From assembly GCA_032207245.1 (NCBI GenBank), contig CM063504.1, positions 87,017,575 through 87,081,574 on the forward strand: 64,000 bases of DNA. Reading direction: 5' to 3'. Positions 11,376 through 23,702 of this stretch are shown piece by piece. Both the position numbers and the translations under genes were made by a program. The DNA is from Pardosa pseudoannulata. Lineage: Eukaryota > Arthropoda > Arachnida > Araneae > Lycosidae. Position 1 is the first letter of the stretch; every line of letters begins with the position of its first letter. A model generated the notes under the pieces. That model was not told where the DNA came from and ran no database searches. It worked only from the letters and a program-made list of their open reading frames with translations.

Positions 11376-12345
11376 TTTCTCTCTGTCATATTTTTAAAAT
11401 ATTGATTATTGTTCCAATGAAAATATCATTCTCTTCAAAAAATGTTACGATTGATGATATTTTTTTAAAAATTACTATGACAAACTTGGAAACTTGCAGT
11501 ATATATGTGCAGTATATATGTAAGTTTTTCCAAAATAGTTTAATAATTCAGTATCCGTAAAAAAATATTTGATATTTTTAATAGGTTTGTATGGTAAATT
11601 ACTGACAGTAAAAAATTCCTTATAACACATCTAATATTTAGTATAATGCAATTTAGAAGCTCATTATGTTATTATAAAAAATTATTCGAATCATAAAATG
11701 TTCAAGTTTCTAAAATTCATTAACTGTTTCTCGATATCCTGTTAGAAGTATTTACAAAGTTCTAACAAACTCTTCTCGATGAGAAAAAAAATGGTTTTCT
11801 AAAGATGCGTATTCTACGTTGTTCTTATGTTAGCAAGCGTTGTGATTTTCTGAGTAAAATATTACATTTTAATTCCGGCTCCAATGACGGCATTTTTCTA
11901 AAAATGGATATCTGGATGGCTTCCGGACATGAGATGGTTCGATTCAGCAAACGTTCTGAAAAATAATAATTCCGTTTCACTAAAAGTATTACTTAGCTCT
12001 GATATGTGTTTTGAGAGGACATTGTAACAAGAAAATAAACAACTTCCAATATGAAAAAGAAATGATTGTAGCAGACTTTTTTCATAAAATAAAGTGTTAT
12101 GTTTGTTTTATATTAAACATTTTACTGTCTCTTTTATAAGATTCTAATTAAACAAAAATTATTTTGTTTTATCAATTAAAGCAATATTTAAAATCAAAAG
12201 TCTAAAATATATGTAACGCATAAAAAAGATAACCTATAAAGGGACCTATAACTTTCGAAATATATACATTACGACTTGAATTTTTAAATTAAATTAAAGC
12301 TAAATATTTTTTACTATGCAAACCGCAGTTGCATTAATACGAGCA
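11376..12345. other. Non-coding stretch
   Basis: AT-rich sequence with no supported feature. Confidence 0.4.
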
Positions 12346-12509
12346 ATAAGGCAATTTGTTGCAACGTCACGAACTACTATAATGCCCTTCCCACTCATTT
12401 TCATGTTTACAACAGCCAATACACAAACAATAAACTGCCCTTCCGTTTGAAACTAAAGCCAGAATTGTCATAATTTGAGAATTTGCCCTACTGCGTGAAA
12501 TCGCCTTAT
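12346..12509 (+). mobile_element. 164-bp MITE, copy 2
   Basis: Same family, orientation and length as 4429-4592, with the same ATAAGGCAATTT and AAATCGCCTTAT termini. A few substitutions separate it from the others (for example GTTGC for GTCGC near the left end). Confidence 0.85.
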
Positions 12510-12759
12510 ATGTTTTACTTTATAGCGCGATAAGCCCTATTAAAAATTTCAATTTTTAAGCATTTTAAGTTTTAAAATCTTAGATCCCTTTAAAATTTTA
12601 TATTTGTACAGTTAAAATGTGTTTGGTGGTTTTTTTTTTTTTCCAATTCTTTTTCAATGGGTATTTAATGCTATAAATCATACTAAAGTGTATTATAATT
12701 TTTCAATAGTATAATGACTCGATAATATCTGTGGCGTTTCATTCAGTTATGTTTCATTA

Positions 12760-12880
12760 GTGCGCATGCTCGCGTATTCCGCTTTTCCTCTCCCTACGTA
12801 CTTCAAGTTCAGTTTTAGTGTTAAGTGAAAATGGCTCGATGGAGTCCTGTGTTTCGTTTTGTGTGCGTGTAATTAAATGT
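12760..12880 (+). promoter_or_regulatory. Possible promoter with arthropod-type initiator
   Basis: A CpG-containing, locally GC-richer patch (TGCGCATGCTCGCG near 12760) is followed by TCAGTT at 12809-12814, which matches the arthropod initiator consensus TCAGTY. About 16 bases downstream comes AAAATGG with a 13-codon frame from 12831. This could start a first exon or lie in a decayed LTR. There is no downstream exon to confirm it. Confidence 0.25.
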
Positions 12881-12889
12881 TAGTTTACG

Positions 12890-13960
12890 TTATGAATCGG
12901 CTTGTCATTTCTCGTCCTGGGCTCATTTTATTTACGGCGTAATACGAAACAATATCCCTCAGGGATATCAGCACCAGAGGCTTTTATAATGCAATGAAAT
13001 TAATATATTTAGTTCAAATAGATATGGTATATCTAAAAGAATTACCTTATAAGGGGAAAATGAATACTCCAGCTTCTTATTAAATTTTCCTAGCAAAAAA
13101 AAAAGAGAAATTATTAATGTGTTATAGTATAATTAGAAGTGATTTCACTAGAAACAGTTAGAGTCATCTTGTGATTCTGTAATAGAGATGAATGATAATC
13201 TAACTATAATAAATCATGTTCGATTTTGAGATCTGAAAATACATTTATATGTAATCTTTTACAACACTTTTACATTCATTGATGTAACTATAGTTCTCAG
13301 AATTTTCTACGCTTTAAAACTTTTCACCAAATTTATGGGCTTCTCTGTTTTACTTACACAGCTATAAGCTTTTTACCCACCTTATCGATTATGGATACAA
13401 GACGTATCCGTAATGTTACAGGAAAATGATGCATCACTACATTAGTAGGCTTGAAAAGAGAAAAACGAACACAATATGAAATCAGCAATGTTCGCGGATC
13501 TACAAAACCACGTGACTATATTTCGGTAAATTGGCAATAGTGTTCCAGCCCCACTCATATTGCAATTATAGTTTTTGTAATAATTATAGTTTGGGATAAT
13601 ATCTTGCAGTTAATTTCGGCTTCAAACGATCTTGAGAAAAACTTTGAACACAATGCTCTAAACTAATTAAATAACTGTTATTCAGTAAAAGCAGGAAATC
13701 AGTCTAAAAACCTGGTTATTCATAGGACTGAATGCTTAGTATTCGAATCTCCCTGCTGGCAAAGACGTTTATTACCTATTGCAAGAAGTTGTTTTTGTTG
13801 TAATTGATTCTCTAGTAAAACCCATTAACCATTATGCTCTCAAAGATACTATCAACCAAACCCGGCATTGTGGGTGTCCTAAAGTAGACCATATGCCTGT
13901 TTATTTTACAAGACATAATAATGCAGTAGAAGATGTATTTGGCTATATTTGTAATTTCAT
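12890..13960. other. Non-coding stretch
   Basis: No supported feature. The open frames that begin near 13779 and run into the hAT element are treated as chance. Confidence 0.4.
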
Positions 13961-13973
13961 TGTTGGTATAGAC

Positions 13974-14769
13974 CAGGGGTGGCCAAGACGTCGACCCGGT
14001 CGACTGGTCGACCTCGAAGATATTTTCGGTAGTCTGCGCGACCATCCCGATAATGACCTCTGATAATAACAATTTAATTTATGACTTGTGGCATAGAATC
14101 AATCAATTATTTTAAAATAAAAAATTTTTGGAAATTATTCTGAGGAAACCAATTAAGTACATTAATTCACAAATGAATTCTTTTATTTTCATATACCTGA
14201 TATAGATAATTAACCATAATTTAAATAACCTCAAATGTAATTATAAGGATTCTTTCTTTACAGGAAAGAGGAACGTTTCCAAATATTTACAAATTGATTT
14301 TGTATTTGAAATCATACTTTGGATAGACGTATCTTTGCGAATCTGTTTTTTCAACCATGAACGCAATAAAAATTAAACATCAGTCGCGTTTAAAAGATGA
14401 ACATTTAATTTCGTGTTTACGTATTGCAATACGCTCTTGCCAGTCACAATTTGATAAACTTGTCGCAGATATACAGTACCAAATTTCAAATAAACAAAGT
14501 GAATAGGATGGTCAATTTTTGATATATGAATACTTTCGTATTTGATATATGATTTTGATATATGATTATTTTCGTCAGTAAACTTTTATTTTGTAAATAT
14601 TAATTTTTTCTTTCTTTTTTTAAATTAAATAATTTACCATTTTTTCTTGTTACCGAAAATAAATATATAAACATGTTCGTTACATTAATTTAGCTCTGCC
14701 ATTGGTAGACCGCCCTCGATTTTTTAAATGTGGGGCAGACCACGGATCTCAAAAGTTTGGCCACCCCTG
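13974..14769. mobile_element. hAT-type element with 8-bp target duplication
   Basis: The left end CAGGGGTGGCCAAG and right end TTTGGCCACCCCTG are near-perfect inverted repeats of the hAT type. The flanking octamers GTATAGAC (13966-13973) and GTATACAC (14770-14777) match at 7 of 8, the duplication length typical of hAT. The roughly 0.8-kb interior is AT-rich with no transposase similarity, so it is non-autonomous. Confidence 0.9.
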
Positions 14770-14989
14770 GTATACACATCCATTCGGAATCAACCCATAG
14801 TTTTCTAACCCAATCTATAATCTGTGATGCAAAATTCTGACACTACCCAAGAAACCATCGCCTAGTTATATACATTATAAATATTTCTGTAAATGTTTCT
14901 CTAAATTCAAACCATTTAAAAAATAAAATAATGAAGTCGACAATATTCTAACACGTTTTATATCTTAAACAAGGTAGGTGGATTCTTAC

Positions 14990-15479
14990 CTGAGGATCCA
15001 TTAAGAGTACATCTTCCCAAGCATTGTAAGATTCTTTATTTTCACATTCGATTTCCAGACCCATTTCACTGACATCAAGTACGATAGTTCCTAATGCAGA
15101 ATTTTCAGTAATTGTAGTGCGTAGGCGTGCATGGAATTCAGGAGAAACAGATTGTACCCGTGGTTCACACCAGTCTTGAACCACTGAACCAGAATAATTC
15201 TTTTCATTTTTATCAGCGCCTGCATCAATAAAATTGTCTTGCTGGCTTAAATAAGAATCTTCATCAGAGACAGGTCGACCAGCGTCGTTTTCAGTGTCAG
15301 CATCATACTTTTCATTTATATACTTTTCAAAATCAGCTTCAAATGGTTTTTCATATTCCGTGGCCAGAGTTAAAATCAGTTCTTCTTCAGATTCATTAAC
15401 ATTCACGAAATCATCAATTAGGGGAGTATTGCCATCAGTTGGTTTATCATGCTTAATTTTCTTTCCAAAAAACTTCTGA
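14990..15479 (-). CDS. Internal coding exon of an unrecognised acidic protein
   Basis: On the minus strand the acceptor TTCTTTACAG is followed by a 490-bp exon, entered with one base to complete a codon. It has 163 open codons and a consensus donor CAG|GTAAG at 14989. The peptide starts QKFFGKKIKHDKP, passes through a long acidic stretch rich in E and D, and ends with a more structured segment containing FHARLR, LGTIVLDVSEMGLEIEC and YNAWEDVL. There is no signal peptide, transmembrane helix or domain I can name. Length, open frame, good splice sites and non-repetitive sequence argue for a real gene. No downstream exon was found below 14990. Confidence 0.7.
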
Positions 15480-18170
15480 CTGTAAAGAAAGAACCCTTAT
15501 AATTACATTTGAGGTGATTTAAACTATGGTTAATCTTCTCTATCAGGTGTATTAAAATAAAATAAAGAATTCATTTGTGAATTGTTGTACTTAAACGGAT
15601 TACTAGATTATTGAGATGAAAATAGTTTGTTTATCATGATCCCGACAAGAAAAAGTTAAGAAGCCTCCTAAGACGTTTGAATGGCTAGAGAGGAACTGCA
15701 AATGCATGTTCACTGGGGAAATTAAATTAAACATTGTATTTATATAATAATCATATTCATATTAATATTTGTTATAAATGGAACTCAGGAAAGAGTCCAA
15801 ATCAAAGGCAATCTTACATTTATGTATTCGTTACTCAGGCAAGTCTGAGATATCAACTATTCAATATTGTGCTACCAACTGTTCGTTGGATGTTGTCCTG
15901 TATATCTATAAGTCATGTGATTTCTCAGAGAAAAAGAGACCAACTGTTGTCAAGAATTAAATCACATTTGAAACATCATATGTATCCTTAGATGTTGTAA
16001 TGACTCCCAGCCCTATAACCGCAAAGCGATCTGGAATGTCTCAAAAGGAATGTATTATCAACTCATATTGTATGTCTACTGTGTCACGGACGCAGTTTCA
16101 GACCAAATTCGTCACGGTTCGAATTTCAGACTTTATGTTTAGAGGATTTCTATGACCGGGCTCTTAAAAGATCTTATTTTGGAAATCTTGTCATCCATGC
16201 CGAAGCCGGAGGAAGGACCAGTGGAGGGTCAGACATACTGTCTCTATTACTGAGCCAATAATGGAGAAGAGTTTTGGTCATCTACCGCCTTTTTGGACCA
16301 CGATAGGCGAATCCCCTTTGATGGGGTGTTTCCCGGACAAGCCCTGGAATGAAGTTTAAAAGGAGGTGGAGATGAAGTAGAGGGACTAGTCTGCGATTTT
16401 TTTGAGAGAAGATTGGTCTCTCAAAGTTGTGTGGTGAGCTGCGTTTTTTATTTTTTCGAGAGAAGTTAGTCTCTAAATGTATAGCTCTTGCTAAATGTAT
16501 GGACATTCATTACACTTTTATTATGGAAATACCTGAAACACTATAGAGATTCATTACTACAAAAAAAAAAAAAAATACTCATATCCATCTGCTTAGGAAA
16601 AGTAGTTCTCAGATGTGTTTTGATTAAAAACGGTTAGTCGGGTGATCCTTGGAGATTTTTACAGAAATGTAGAACGTTTGCTTTCCCGACAGATAAACAC
16701 AATTTTTACTTTTAATGCTATAAGTATCAAACAATAATTTACTGACGAGTAAGTGTCAACTAAAAAACTGTTCACTCTTTTTAATTTAAAAATAAACGGG
16801 AATTGTTACTAGGTAATTTTCGTGAAAGTACTAACGCCGTTTGCAAAACATTCACAGGTAAAGTAATATGGCTTTGGGGTTTTGATTGACTGGTGGAGTA
16901 AACAAAATAACGAAAAACAAGAGTAAAATTTTAAAGAAATTAAATTTTTAAAAAGGCATTATTATTATTACCTTATTAAATATAGTAATAGTAATAAAAT
17001 ATCATCAGTTAGAGCAGACTGCACTAAATAAAAGATTGACATATAATGTATTTCTTATACCACTCACACACAAAAAAAAAATTAATCACATCTTTTTTTT
17101 TATTGTATTTAGCATATTATTGTAATTTGGTGAGAGTACCTTTTTCTCTATTGTAAAATACCCTAACTTGAAAAATCTTATCACAATGAATCATATTAAG
17201 ATCACATTACGAATTTATGATCTGATTTAATACAATTACCTTATAGAAATAAATTAAATTTCAGATCAATCTAACAAGTCATATGTTTAAGAGCACAATT
17301 ACTTTAAATGTATTGCTTAAAGTAAAAGCAGAAAAAATTTTTAAATCGAAATTATTAATTTAAGTTCTAATTTGTATTACATAGATTAAACTGATACCAA
17401 ATAATTCAATTTCTACAAATGATGGAAAAATTATTTAGTGGCAACTTCTTTTCGTCGATTCCTAGTCTATTTAAAAAGGATTACTAATCAAGCTGGTAGC
17501 GTGATATTGATTATGAAAATATAACTGAGCAACTAAAATACACTAGGCATGGTTATTAATGGATATAAAACCAAAGAGACAGTTTAGCTAAATGATCTTA
17601 CATTTTTTTCTTAAGTTTTCTCAGAAATTTAGGAGCCATGAATAGAAATCCAATATATTGAAGAAAAAATATTCCGTTTTAGATCAGTCGCAAAGTTTGT
17701 AAATATATTTTTATGCGGGGAGACTATATATTCTCGTAAAACGGTAAAATTACATATCTGAGGCAGAAAAATGTTATAAAAGAATCTAATAGAAAAGTGT
17801 TAGCCTTTTCAAACAGTTATATTAATTAATAAAGTATTTGGAAGCAAATCGTTTGTCAAACCACATAAATCAGCAGCAGAAAATGTATGAATTAAACGTT
17901 TTCAAGATGGCGCTTGACTCTTTTTAATAATTGCATTGTTACGTCCCATCTTGCTCTGTTTCATGAGAACTATTTTCATGACTATTTGTTATCCATTGTT
18001 GTAATAAAATTTAATTACAACAAATAACAACAACAAACCATTACTTTGCTTTATCATGTGTAAAAAATTGTCTATGTACCGTCTTTGAGATGCATTTTAA
18101 CATCTGCCAAATCAGCATATCGCAACCACTGACGGCAAATCAAGTCATTTAAGTTATATACCTCTTTTCC
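15480..18170. other. Probable intron, no recognised features
   Basis: This follows the acceptor of the 14990-15479 exon on the minus strand and is probably intronic to that gene. A GC-richer patch at about 16090-16500 stands out from the AT-rich surroundings, but no termini, domain or repeat partner could be seen. The rest is AT-rich. Confidence 0.4.
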
Positions 18171-18176
18171 GATGAC

Positions 18177-18299
18177 GCGAATTCACGTCATCTCAAATTC
18201 TATTTTTGATTACCGTTAACACGAATTTACGTCATTTCAACATCTATTCCTGGTTACCCTTCCCGTGAATTTATAACTGGTAAATTTTGTTTTTGATTG
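18177..18299 (+). repeat. Short tandem repeat, about 44-bp period
   Basis: Three adjacent units start near 18177, 18221 and 18264, each with a (C)G(A/T)GAATT-like head, and a TTTTTGAT or CTGGTTAC-like tail. The first two hold CACGTCAT or TACGTCAT, resembling a cAMP-response-element half site. The third is diverged. Confidence 0.5.
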
Positions 18300-18344
18300 T
18301 AGCAGCATTATCAACGCATGCGTTACCATAAAAGGAGTCTAAAA

Positions 18345-18612
18345 TAACAACTCCCTGGTGCTGCAGCCCTCGTGGGACCATGGCCTACAGTACCAATCTC
18401 TGTTTTGAAGACTGTGAGCTTTGGGGTGTGAAGTATATGTCTCGGTTAGGAGATCAACCTTACGCTGAACCCCCAGTGTTTAGTTCCCAAATATGCTTTG
18501 TCCTCAGTTTATCTATCCACTGAAGGGATGAAAGGTCGAGTCAACCCTGCCCAGCTCCAGGAAACGAACTTTGGACCTATGTATGGAAAACGCGAAACGC
18601 TATGCCAACGCC
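18345..18612 (-). mobile_element. Possible second tRNA-derived SINE, minus strand
   Basis: Read on the minus strand, a tRNA-like head with GTTGGCATAGCG (A-box-like) and AGTTCGTTTCCTGG (B-box-like) is followed by a body containing TACTGTAGGCCATGGTCCC and CGAGGGCTGCAGC. That body resembles the AAGCTGTAGGTCCCGGTCTC core of the main SINE. The segment is much richer in GC than its flanks. No target duplication was identified. Confidence 0.4.
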
Positions 18613-18894
18613 ATTAGGTTTCTTCCTAAGAGAAATTGGAGAGAGAAATGTGAATTGCACAATATTGTTAATTCATTATTGTTTTATTTAAGCTGTATTT
18701 TCATGTGTTAATATTTTCATACAGGTTGACATTAAATGTTTATCCTTACCTTAACGATATAAGTTGACGGCAGTCATCTTCAGAATTTCCTTATTTTCAA
18801 CAATACTCAATATTAGAAAGTCAATAAGCTCTCCGGTTGCGAATGTGTTAACTATTAATTAGATTTACATTCTGTTTATTGAGAAGTAACTTAC

Positions 18895-18958
18895 ATTTTC
18901 TGTTTCCGAACCTGTGTAAGAGGAAACACTTCATCTAAAGACTTATTTGAAGATACTT
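18895..18958 (-). CDS. Possible upstream exon of the 14990-15479 gene
   Basis: On the minus strand a short frame ends ...LTQVRKQK with a donor AT|GTAAGT at 18894. Its two trailing bases would complete the codon opened by the 15479 exon, giving ...VRKQKIQKFFGKK. The phase match and the shared basic composition support joining them. The 5' border is uncertain: the best polypyrimidine acceptor (CCTCTTACACAG) would leave only 17 bp, and other AG sites are weak. It may be coincidence. Confidence 0.25.
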
Positions 18959-18989
18959 CTCATTCTCTGTTGACTCCAGCCTTCCTTCC

Positions 18990-20005
18990 TCAGCAGACAG
19001 ACATAATCACAGGGACTCATCCGTATGCCACTCATGTTATGTCCAAGCTACACTTATTAAAATACTTGAACTCATGCACTCACGTCTTTCTTTAACATTT
19101 TCACATCTTTTTTTCTTTGATGCTGTACGCAGACCTATGTAACTGCAATATAATAGACTTTTTTCCCGGGATAAAACATTAAAAAACAAACTCATCTTAA
19201 ATAAAAAATGTCGTGAAAAAGATCTCCAATGGTAGTCTGGAACTAGCTTAGTTGCTACATCCTGCCAGTTTCTTACTAGACGCTGACGAAACTATTGCAT
19301 GTTTTGGTGGAATAGTACGTTTTCCAGATGAATTCATCTCCTGTTAGTTCAGGTTAGTTCCTGTCAGTAATCAGAAGCCATTGTGGTAAGGTCCTGAAAA
19401 TATTGAGAGAATCAATGTTTTCTAACACAATAATTTTTAAATCTTTTGGTTTACTAAAATTTTTAACGATAAATAATATTGTCGTTTATTGTCTTTGATT
19501 TATACCAGAGGTTTCCAGCCTTTTCTGGACCACCACTCCTTTTAAAAGGAAAAAAATATTCGAATGTCCCCTTTTCCATAATTATTCTAATTGTTAAAGT
19601 ATTAGTGCATACTATCTACACCAGTTTTATCTATCTATCTATTAAGAATCACAAAAAAGAAAATAACTAAAACAGTCATCAAATTTAGTAAAAAACTGCT
19701 TATCAATACTTAAAAATAAGTATAAAATCAATAAGAAATAAAAAAATTAATTATATGGTTAATGCTGGTAAGGTTTTGTTAGGTTGAGGGGTTCCTATTT
19801 TGTTAACATCATTCGTAAATCTCTCAATTCAATGTTTGTTTTCTTAGACTGTCAGCTAACTACTGCACTGAGCCGACGTTCAGCCAAATACGATGAGGTA
19901 ATGCTGTTAAAATTTCTGCACTTTTGCTCAGAAATGGTGTACAGCGTAAATGATAAACAGCGGCCCGTTGTAGAAATCGAGAAATTTATAACTGAAAACA
20001 AAAAT
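18990..20005. other. Non-coding stretch with an orphan hAT-like end
   Basis: CAGAGGTTTCCAGCCTTTTC at 19505-19524 looks like the left end of a hAT element, but no matching right end or octamer duplication was found. Nothing else is supported. Confidence 0.3.
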
Positions 20006-20021
20006 ATCCTATTTATTATGG

Positions 20022-20168
20022 CCTTCGGAACCAGAGTTCGTGGGTTCGAATCCCACTATGGCATGGATGTTCGTAGCCGTTCGAAATCGACTTTAAGCAG
20101 TAGGTCCCGGTCTCATTAGCCCTCGTGTTGCAAAAAGTAGACCGTAGCGCTCCAAAACCAAAACCAAA
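20022..20168 (+). mobile_element. tRNA-derived SINE, copy B, 5'-truncated
   Basis: The copy starts inside the tRNA-like head at CCTTCGG, so the A box is missing, while the B-box GTTCGAATCC and the whole body and CCAAAACC tail are present. A perfect 14-bp duplication CCTATTTATTATGG flanks it (20008-20021 and 20169-20182), overlapping the tail by two C. This is target-primed insertion by a LINE machinery with premature stop. Confidence 0.92.
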
Positions 20169-20392
20169 CCTATTTATTATGGTAAATGCAGTATTGTTCG
20201 ATTGACTTATTGATTATTTTTACAGATACCATGTCTACTGGCCGCCATCTTGAACGTCCCTTTCCATTTGCTTCTAAACTAGCTACTGCCCCCATGGAGA
20301 ACTTCAGTGACCACTGCGGGGCTGTACCGCCTGCGTTGGGAGCCTATGCTATATACTGCGTGCCTCACCTCCTGCTTATTACTGTTTAGCAC

Positions 20393-20777
20393 AGGGGTTT
20401 CCAACTTACAAAGATTCGAGGGCCACAATTGAAAACTTCTGCATGATTGCGGGCAGAAAAAGAAAGTAAAAACTAGTTAAAATGAAAAATAGGAATTGAC
20501 TTTCAAATAGGGCAAATTTTAAAAATATAAAGCAGGGTTTTTTTTCCTTGTCACACTTTAGGTTAGATAAGAAATAAAAAATTTTCGTCAGTTTTCTTGT
20601 AAATAACAGGGTATATACATATGTGCGTACCAAAATAATTAATGATTCAAGGCTCTTGTGAGTCTTAATAACCTCGACTTTTCTGATTTTAAAACTGTTT
20701 TTATGACTGATGACGTCATAAAGACGTATTCTGCATGGCAAATGCGACCGATCTTCTAGAATCATTTTAATAGAAGG
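20393..20777. mobile_element. Possible small hAT-like element
   Basis: The left end CAGGGGTTTCCAACTT is typical of hAT termini. A right end ...GGCTCCCTG at 20777 would give flanking octamers GTTTAGCA and CTGTAGCA (6 of 8). Terminal similarity is weak inside the first few bases. It is listed as a possibility only. The long minus-strand open frame through it looks like chance. Confidence 0.3.
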
Positions 20778-20799
20778 CTCCCTGCTGTAGCAGTATAAT

Positions 20800-21310
20800 G
20801 AAGTAAAATCAAATTCTATCACTAAAATTTAAATAAGTGCGTTTTATTATAAAAGTTGTTTTACAGTAAAAGGAACTCAGGAGGCAGTTTGTTCGAATAT
20901 ACCTGAGCTCCCATAAGGGCGATATTACTCACTGTTACTAACTACATTAAAACTCTTTTCCTTCATTTTCATGTCTACGATAGCAAATAGGAAACTAATA
21001 TTTTGCATTTTCATTGCAAATGAAAGCCAAATTCTAACAGAATACGTCATGCTGAGGAAAATCGACGTATAATTTTGGGAATGAAACAAATTTGGGTCTT
21101 AACAACTTTCTTCTAATTCACTATACTTTGATTAGAAGAACATACTTTAAATATGTTTGGTTACACAAGTTCGTCATTTGCTATAGTCTCTTAACTTGCC
21201 CTACTCTTACAAACTACCATGAATAAAGAATTTTTAATATAATAGCCCTACTTCATGATTGTCTTTTGAATATCATAATCGAAAGTCACTGTAACCAACT
21301 GTGACGTAAC
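20800..21310. other. Non-coding stretch
   Basis: No supported feature. Confidence 0.4.
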
Positions 21311-21613
21311 TTCCACACTATGGTCAATTGTTCGCCACTGCAGTACTGGTCCTGATGGCAACCTTCAACGATGGTTCACTGGTTGCATCCACATACTGGG
21401 CCACTAAATGAGTAGAGCGCGTATATGCATCCATAGAATCTACTGCACACTTTGGTGGCGCATGCTGGTTGCCTTTGATCTTTGGAAAAAAACAACTTCC
21501 GAAGACATCCTCCTCCAAGACCATTTTATATGTCTGCCGTCGTCGACCTCGATACGCCATACTCCCTCCAGACGGTGGTAATGGCTTGCAGTGGACCATA
21601 GTGGGGAGGAGCC
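21311..21613 (+). mobile_element. Non-autonomous TIR element, family 2, copy 2
   Basis: It begins TTCCACACTATGGTC and ends GACCATAGTGGGGAGG, an inverted pair with one mismatch in the core. It aligns along its length with 8506-8795. Both copies lie in the same orientation. A 164-bp MITE begins 38 bp after it. Confidence 0.75.
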
Positions 21614-21651
21614 TCAACAGAGCAGGAGCCAGTGACTGTATGGGATGTAGA

Positions 21652-21815
21652 ATAAGGCAATTTGTCGCAACGTCACGAACTACTATAATGCCCTTCCCAT
21701 TCATTTTCATGTTTACAACAGCCAATAGACAAACAATAAACTGCCCTTCCGTTTGAAACTAAAACCAGAATTGTCATAATTTAAAAATTTACCCTACTGC
21801 GTGAAATCGCCTTAT
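21652..21815 (+). mobile_element. 164-bp MITE, copy 3
   Basis: Same length and termini as the copies at 4429 and 12346, with a handful of substitutions (for example AAAACCAGAATTG and TTTAAAAATTTACC in the right half). Confidence 0.85.
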
Positions 21816-23217
21816 GTGAAATGAAGAGAAGTGGCTCTCAAGGAGAGTTACTTCTGTTCGTTGAATCATAGCAGATACTTTTTATTGTGGAAAGACTTGC
21901 TTTTGCAAACAAAAGTTTGATAAAAAATTAATATTTTATCTACAGTTCTATGATATATATACTTCAATGCAGAAAGTTCATTCATTCCTCTTGGATTAAA
22001 TTTTGTCGAATAAATTTATTTTTCTTCCCTACAGGTAAGTTTATATATTCATGATCAAGCTTTGATTTCAATTGATATTTAAACTATATTTATTACTTAT
22101 TAATGAGTGTTTGAGATCAGCGGACTCAGCTTTCCCCCTGCACCCCTCAGTTCCTTGGATATAATTTTAAGTCTTCATTTATATAATTTTATATAATGTA
22201 ATTTTAATTTTATGGATATAATTTTAAGACTTTATGCAATTGTTCAAATGTTTACTTTCACGTTCCGAAAAGTAATGCCATCAAACTTCCTTTAAAAATG
22301 CTTTGATCGATATTTATTTAAGATAGTGTTTGTGTAGCTACGTACTGCAGCGAACTTTTGTTCAGAAATTGGGTGTTTGTTATTCTAACCCAAGTGCTAA
22401 GAATATTTTAATCTAGTGGGGTTCTGGATAATCGCAGCCAATGTAAATAAAGTACACATAATTATGACTTCGTGGAAAGACCTAGGGATGAAATCAGGGA
22501 AATAGCAGTTGTTAATTAATTCTCTTCTAGGATTTGAATATTGCCCGTGAAAAAAAAAATTTTTTTTTTAAATACTAGATCGCCCTTCCCGAATAAGTCA
22601 TCTATTGTTTAACCACTGATTGTGTATTCAACGAAATACACACACATGTATTTAGTTGATAATCAAATATCAATATTTGCAGTAAAGTTTTAAAAAAAGT
22701 AAATTTTTAGCTTAAAAATGTTATATTTTTTTTATATTACACTTAATTATTTTTATATTACTTATTTTCTTATATTTCACAAACACAAATAAGTAACTTT
22801 TTATATTTATTTATGTGTGTGTCTGAGCGGATCTAGTGTATTTCGGAAGCGTTAAAGGTAGATAAATTTGGAAACCCAATGTTGCGTTAGTAAGACTGAA
22901 AGTTTAATACTAACCGAGCATGCTTTTCGTTTCTTGATACTACAGGTTCGAATTCCAATGCAGGATCGGATGTTATGTAGACAATGTTTATCGGCAAAAA
23001 TGGCTCTAGCATTAATTGGTTAAATATCTTTAAAAATAATACTTCTTAAAACTTACCAGAAAGTCAAGTCAGTTTTATTAAAAGGAAAATTCGCTTTGGG
23101 GATAACTAAACTTGAATGTTGTAAGTCAAAATGTCAAAGAAATATTTTACAAATAGTAGTACTCGACAGTAATTTCTAAGTAACCATACAGTGGGATTCT
23201 CAGCAAATAAGGGGTTT
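21816..23217. other. Non-coding stretch
   Basis: AT-rich sequence. Around 22895-22985 a B-box-like GGTTCGAATTCC followed by GGATCGGATGTTATG faintly resembles the main SINE head; it is too degraded to call. Confidence 0.35.
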
Positions 23218-23230
23218 AAGTTATTTTCTA

Positions 23231-23702
23231 GATGTGCCTGGGAATGAGCATGCGGACGCGCTTGCTAAAGATGGCTGTTTTCTGCACCAACCCATAACTT
23301 GTGCCCCTCTAAGAAATGTTAAGCGGGCCATCCGTGAATATGTTCGTAAGGCTCGATTATGCCATTATAGGAATATTGCTTCCGGAAAAAAGTGGTCTTC
23401 TTTTTTGGATAGGCAAATATGTGGCACCTTGCCCAGAGCTATTGGTATGGCCTGTTTCCGCCTTGAGACTAGACATGATTTTCTTCAGGCCCATCTGTAC
23501 AAAGTTGGTCTTGCTGATTCACCGAACTGTGTTCTTTGTGCTTCAGCCCCAATGCATGGAGATCACCTTTCTTCTTGTCCTGCCCTACAGGATGTTATTT
23601 CTTCGAGATCCTTTTCGACTATCCAGTTTAATGGGGCAATTTCTTATCTGTATTGGATTGCAAGGCGTCGTATGCTCGAAAGAGTTCAGACGGGCGTAAT
23701 AT

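Noticed and set aside
16090..16500. LTR or exon in the GC-richer patch
   Set aside because: No terminal repeats, target duplication, splice sites or coding motif could be identified.
20406..20822. 138-codon minus-strand open frame
   Set aside because: Low-complexity F/L/I/K-rich peptide in AT-rich DNA next to a hAT-like end; no recognised domain.
21324..21756. Open frames on both strands of 95 and 133 codons
   Set aside because: They are made of the TIR family 2 element and the 164-bp MITE, and the corresponding frame in the other copy is broken.
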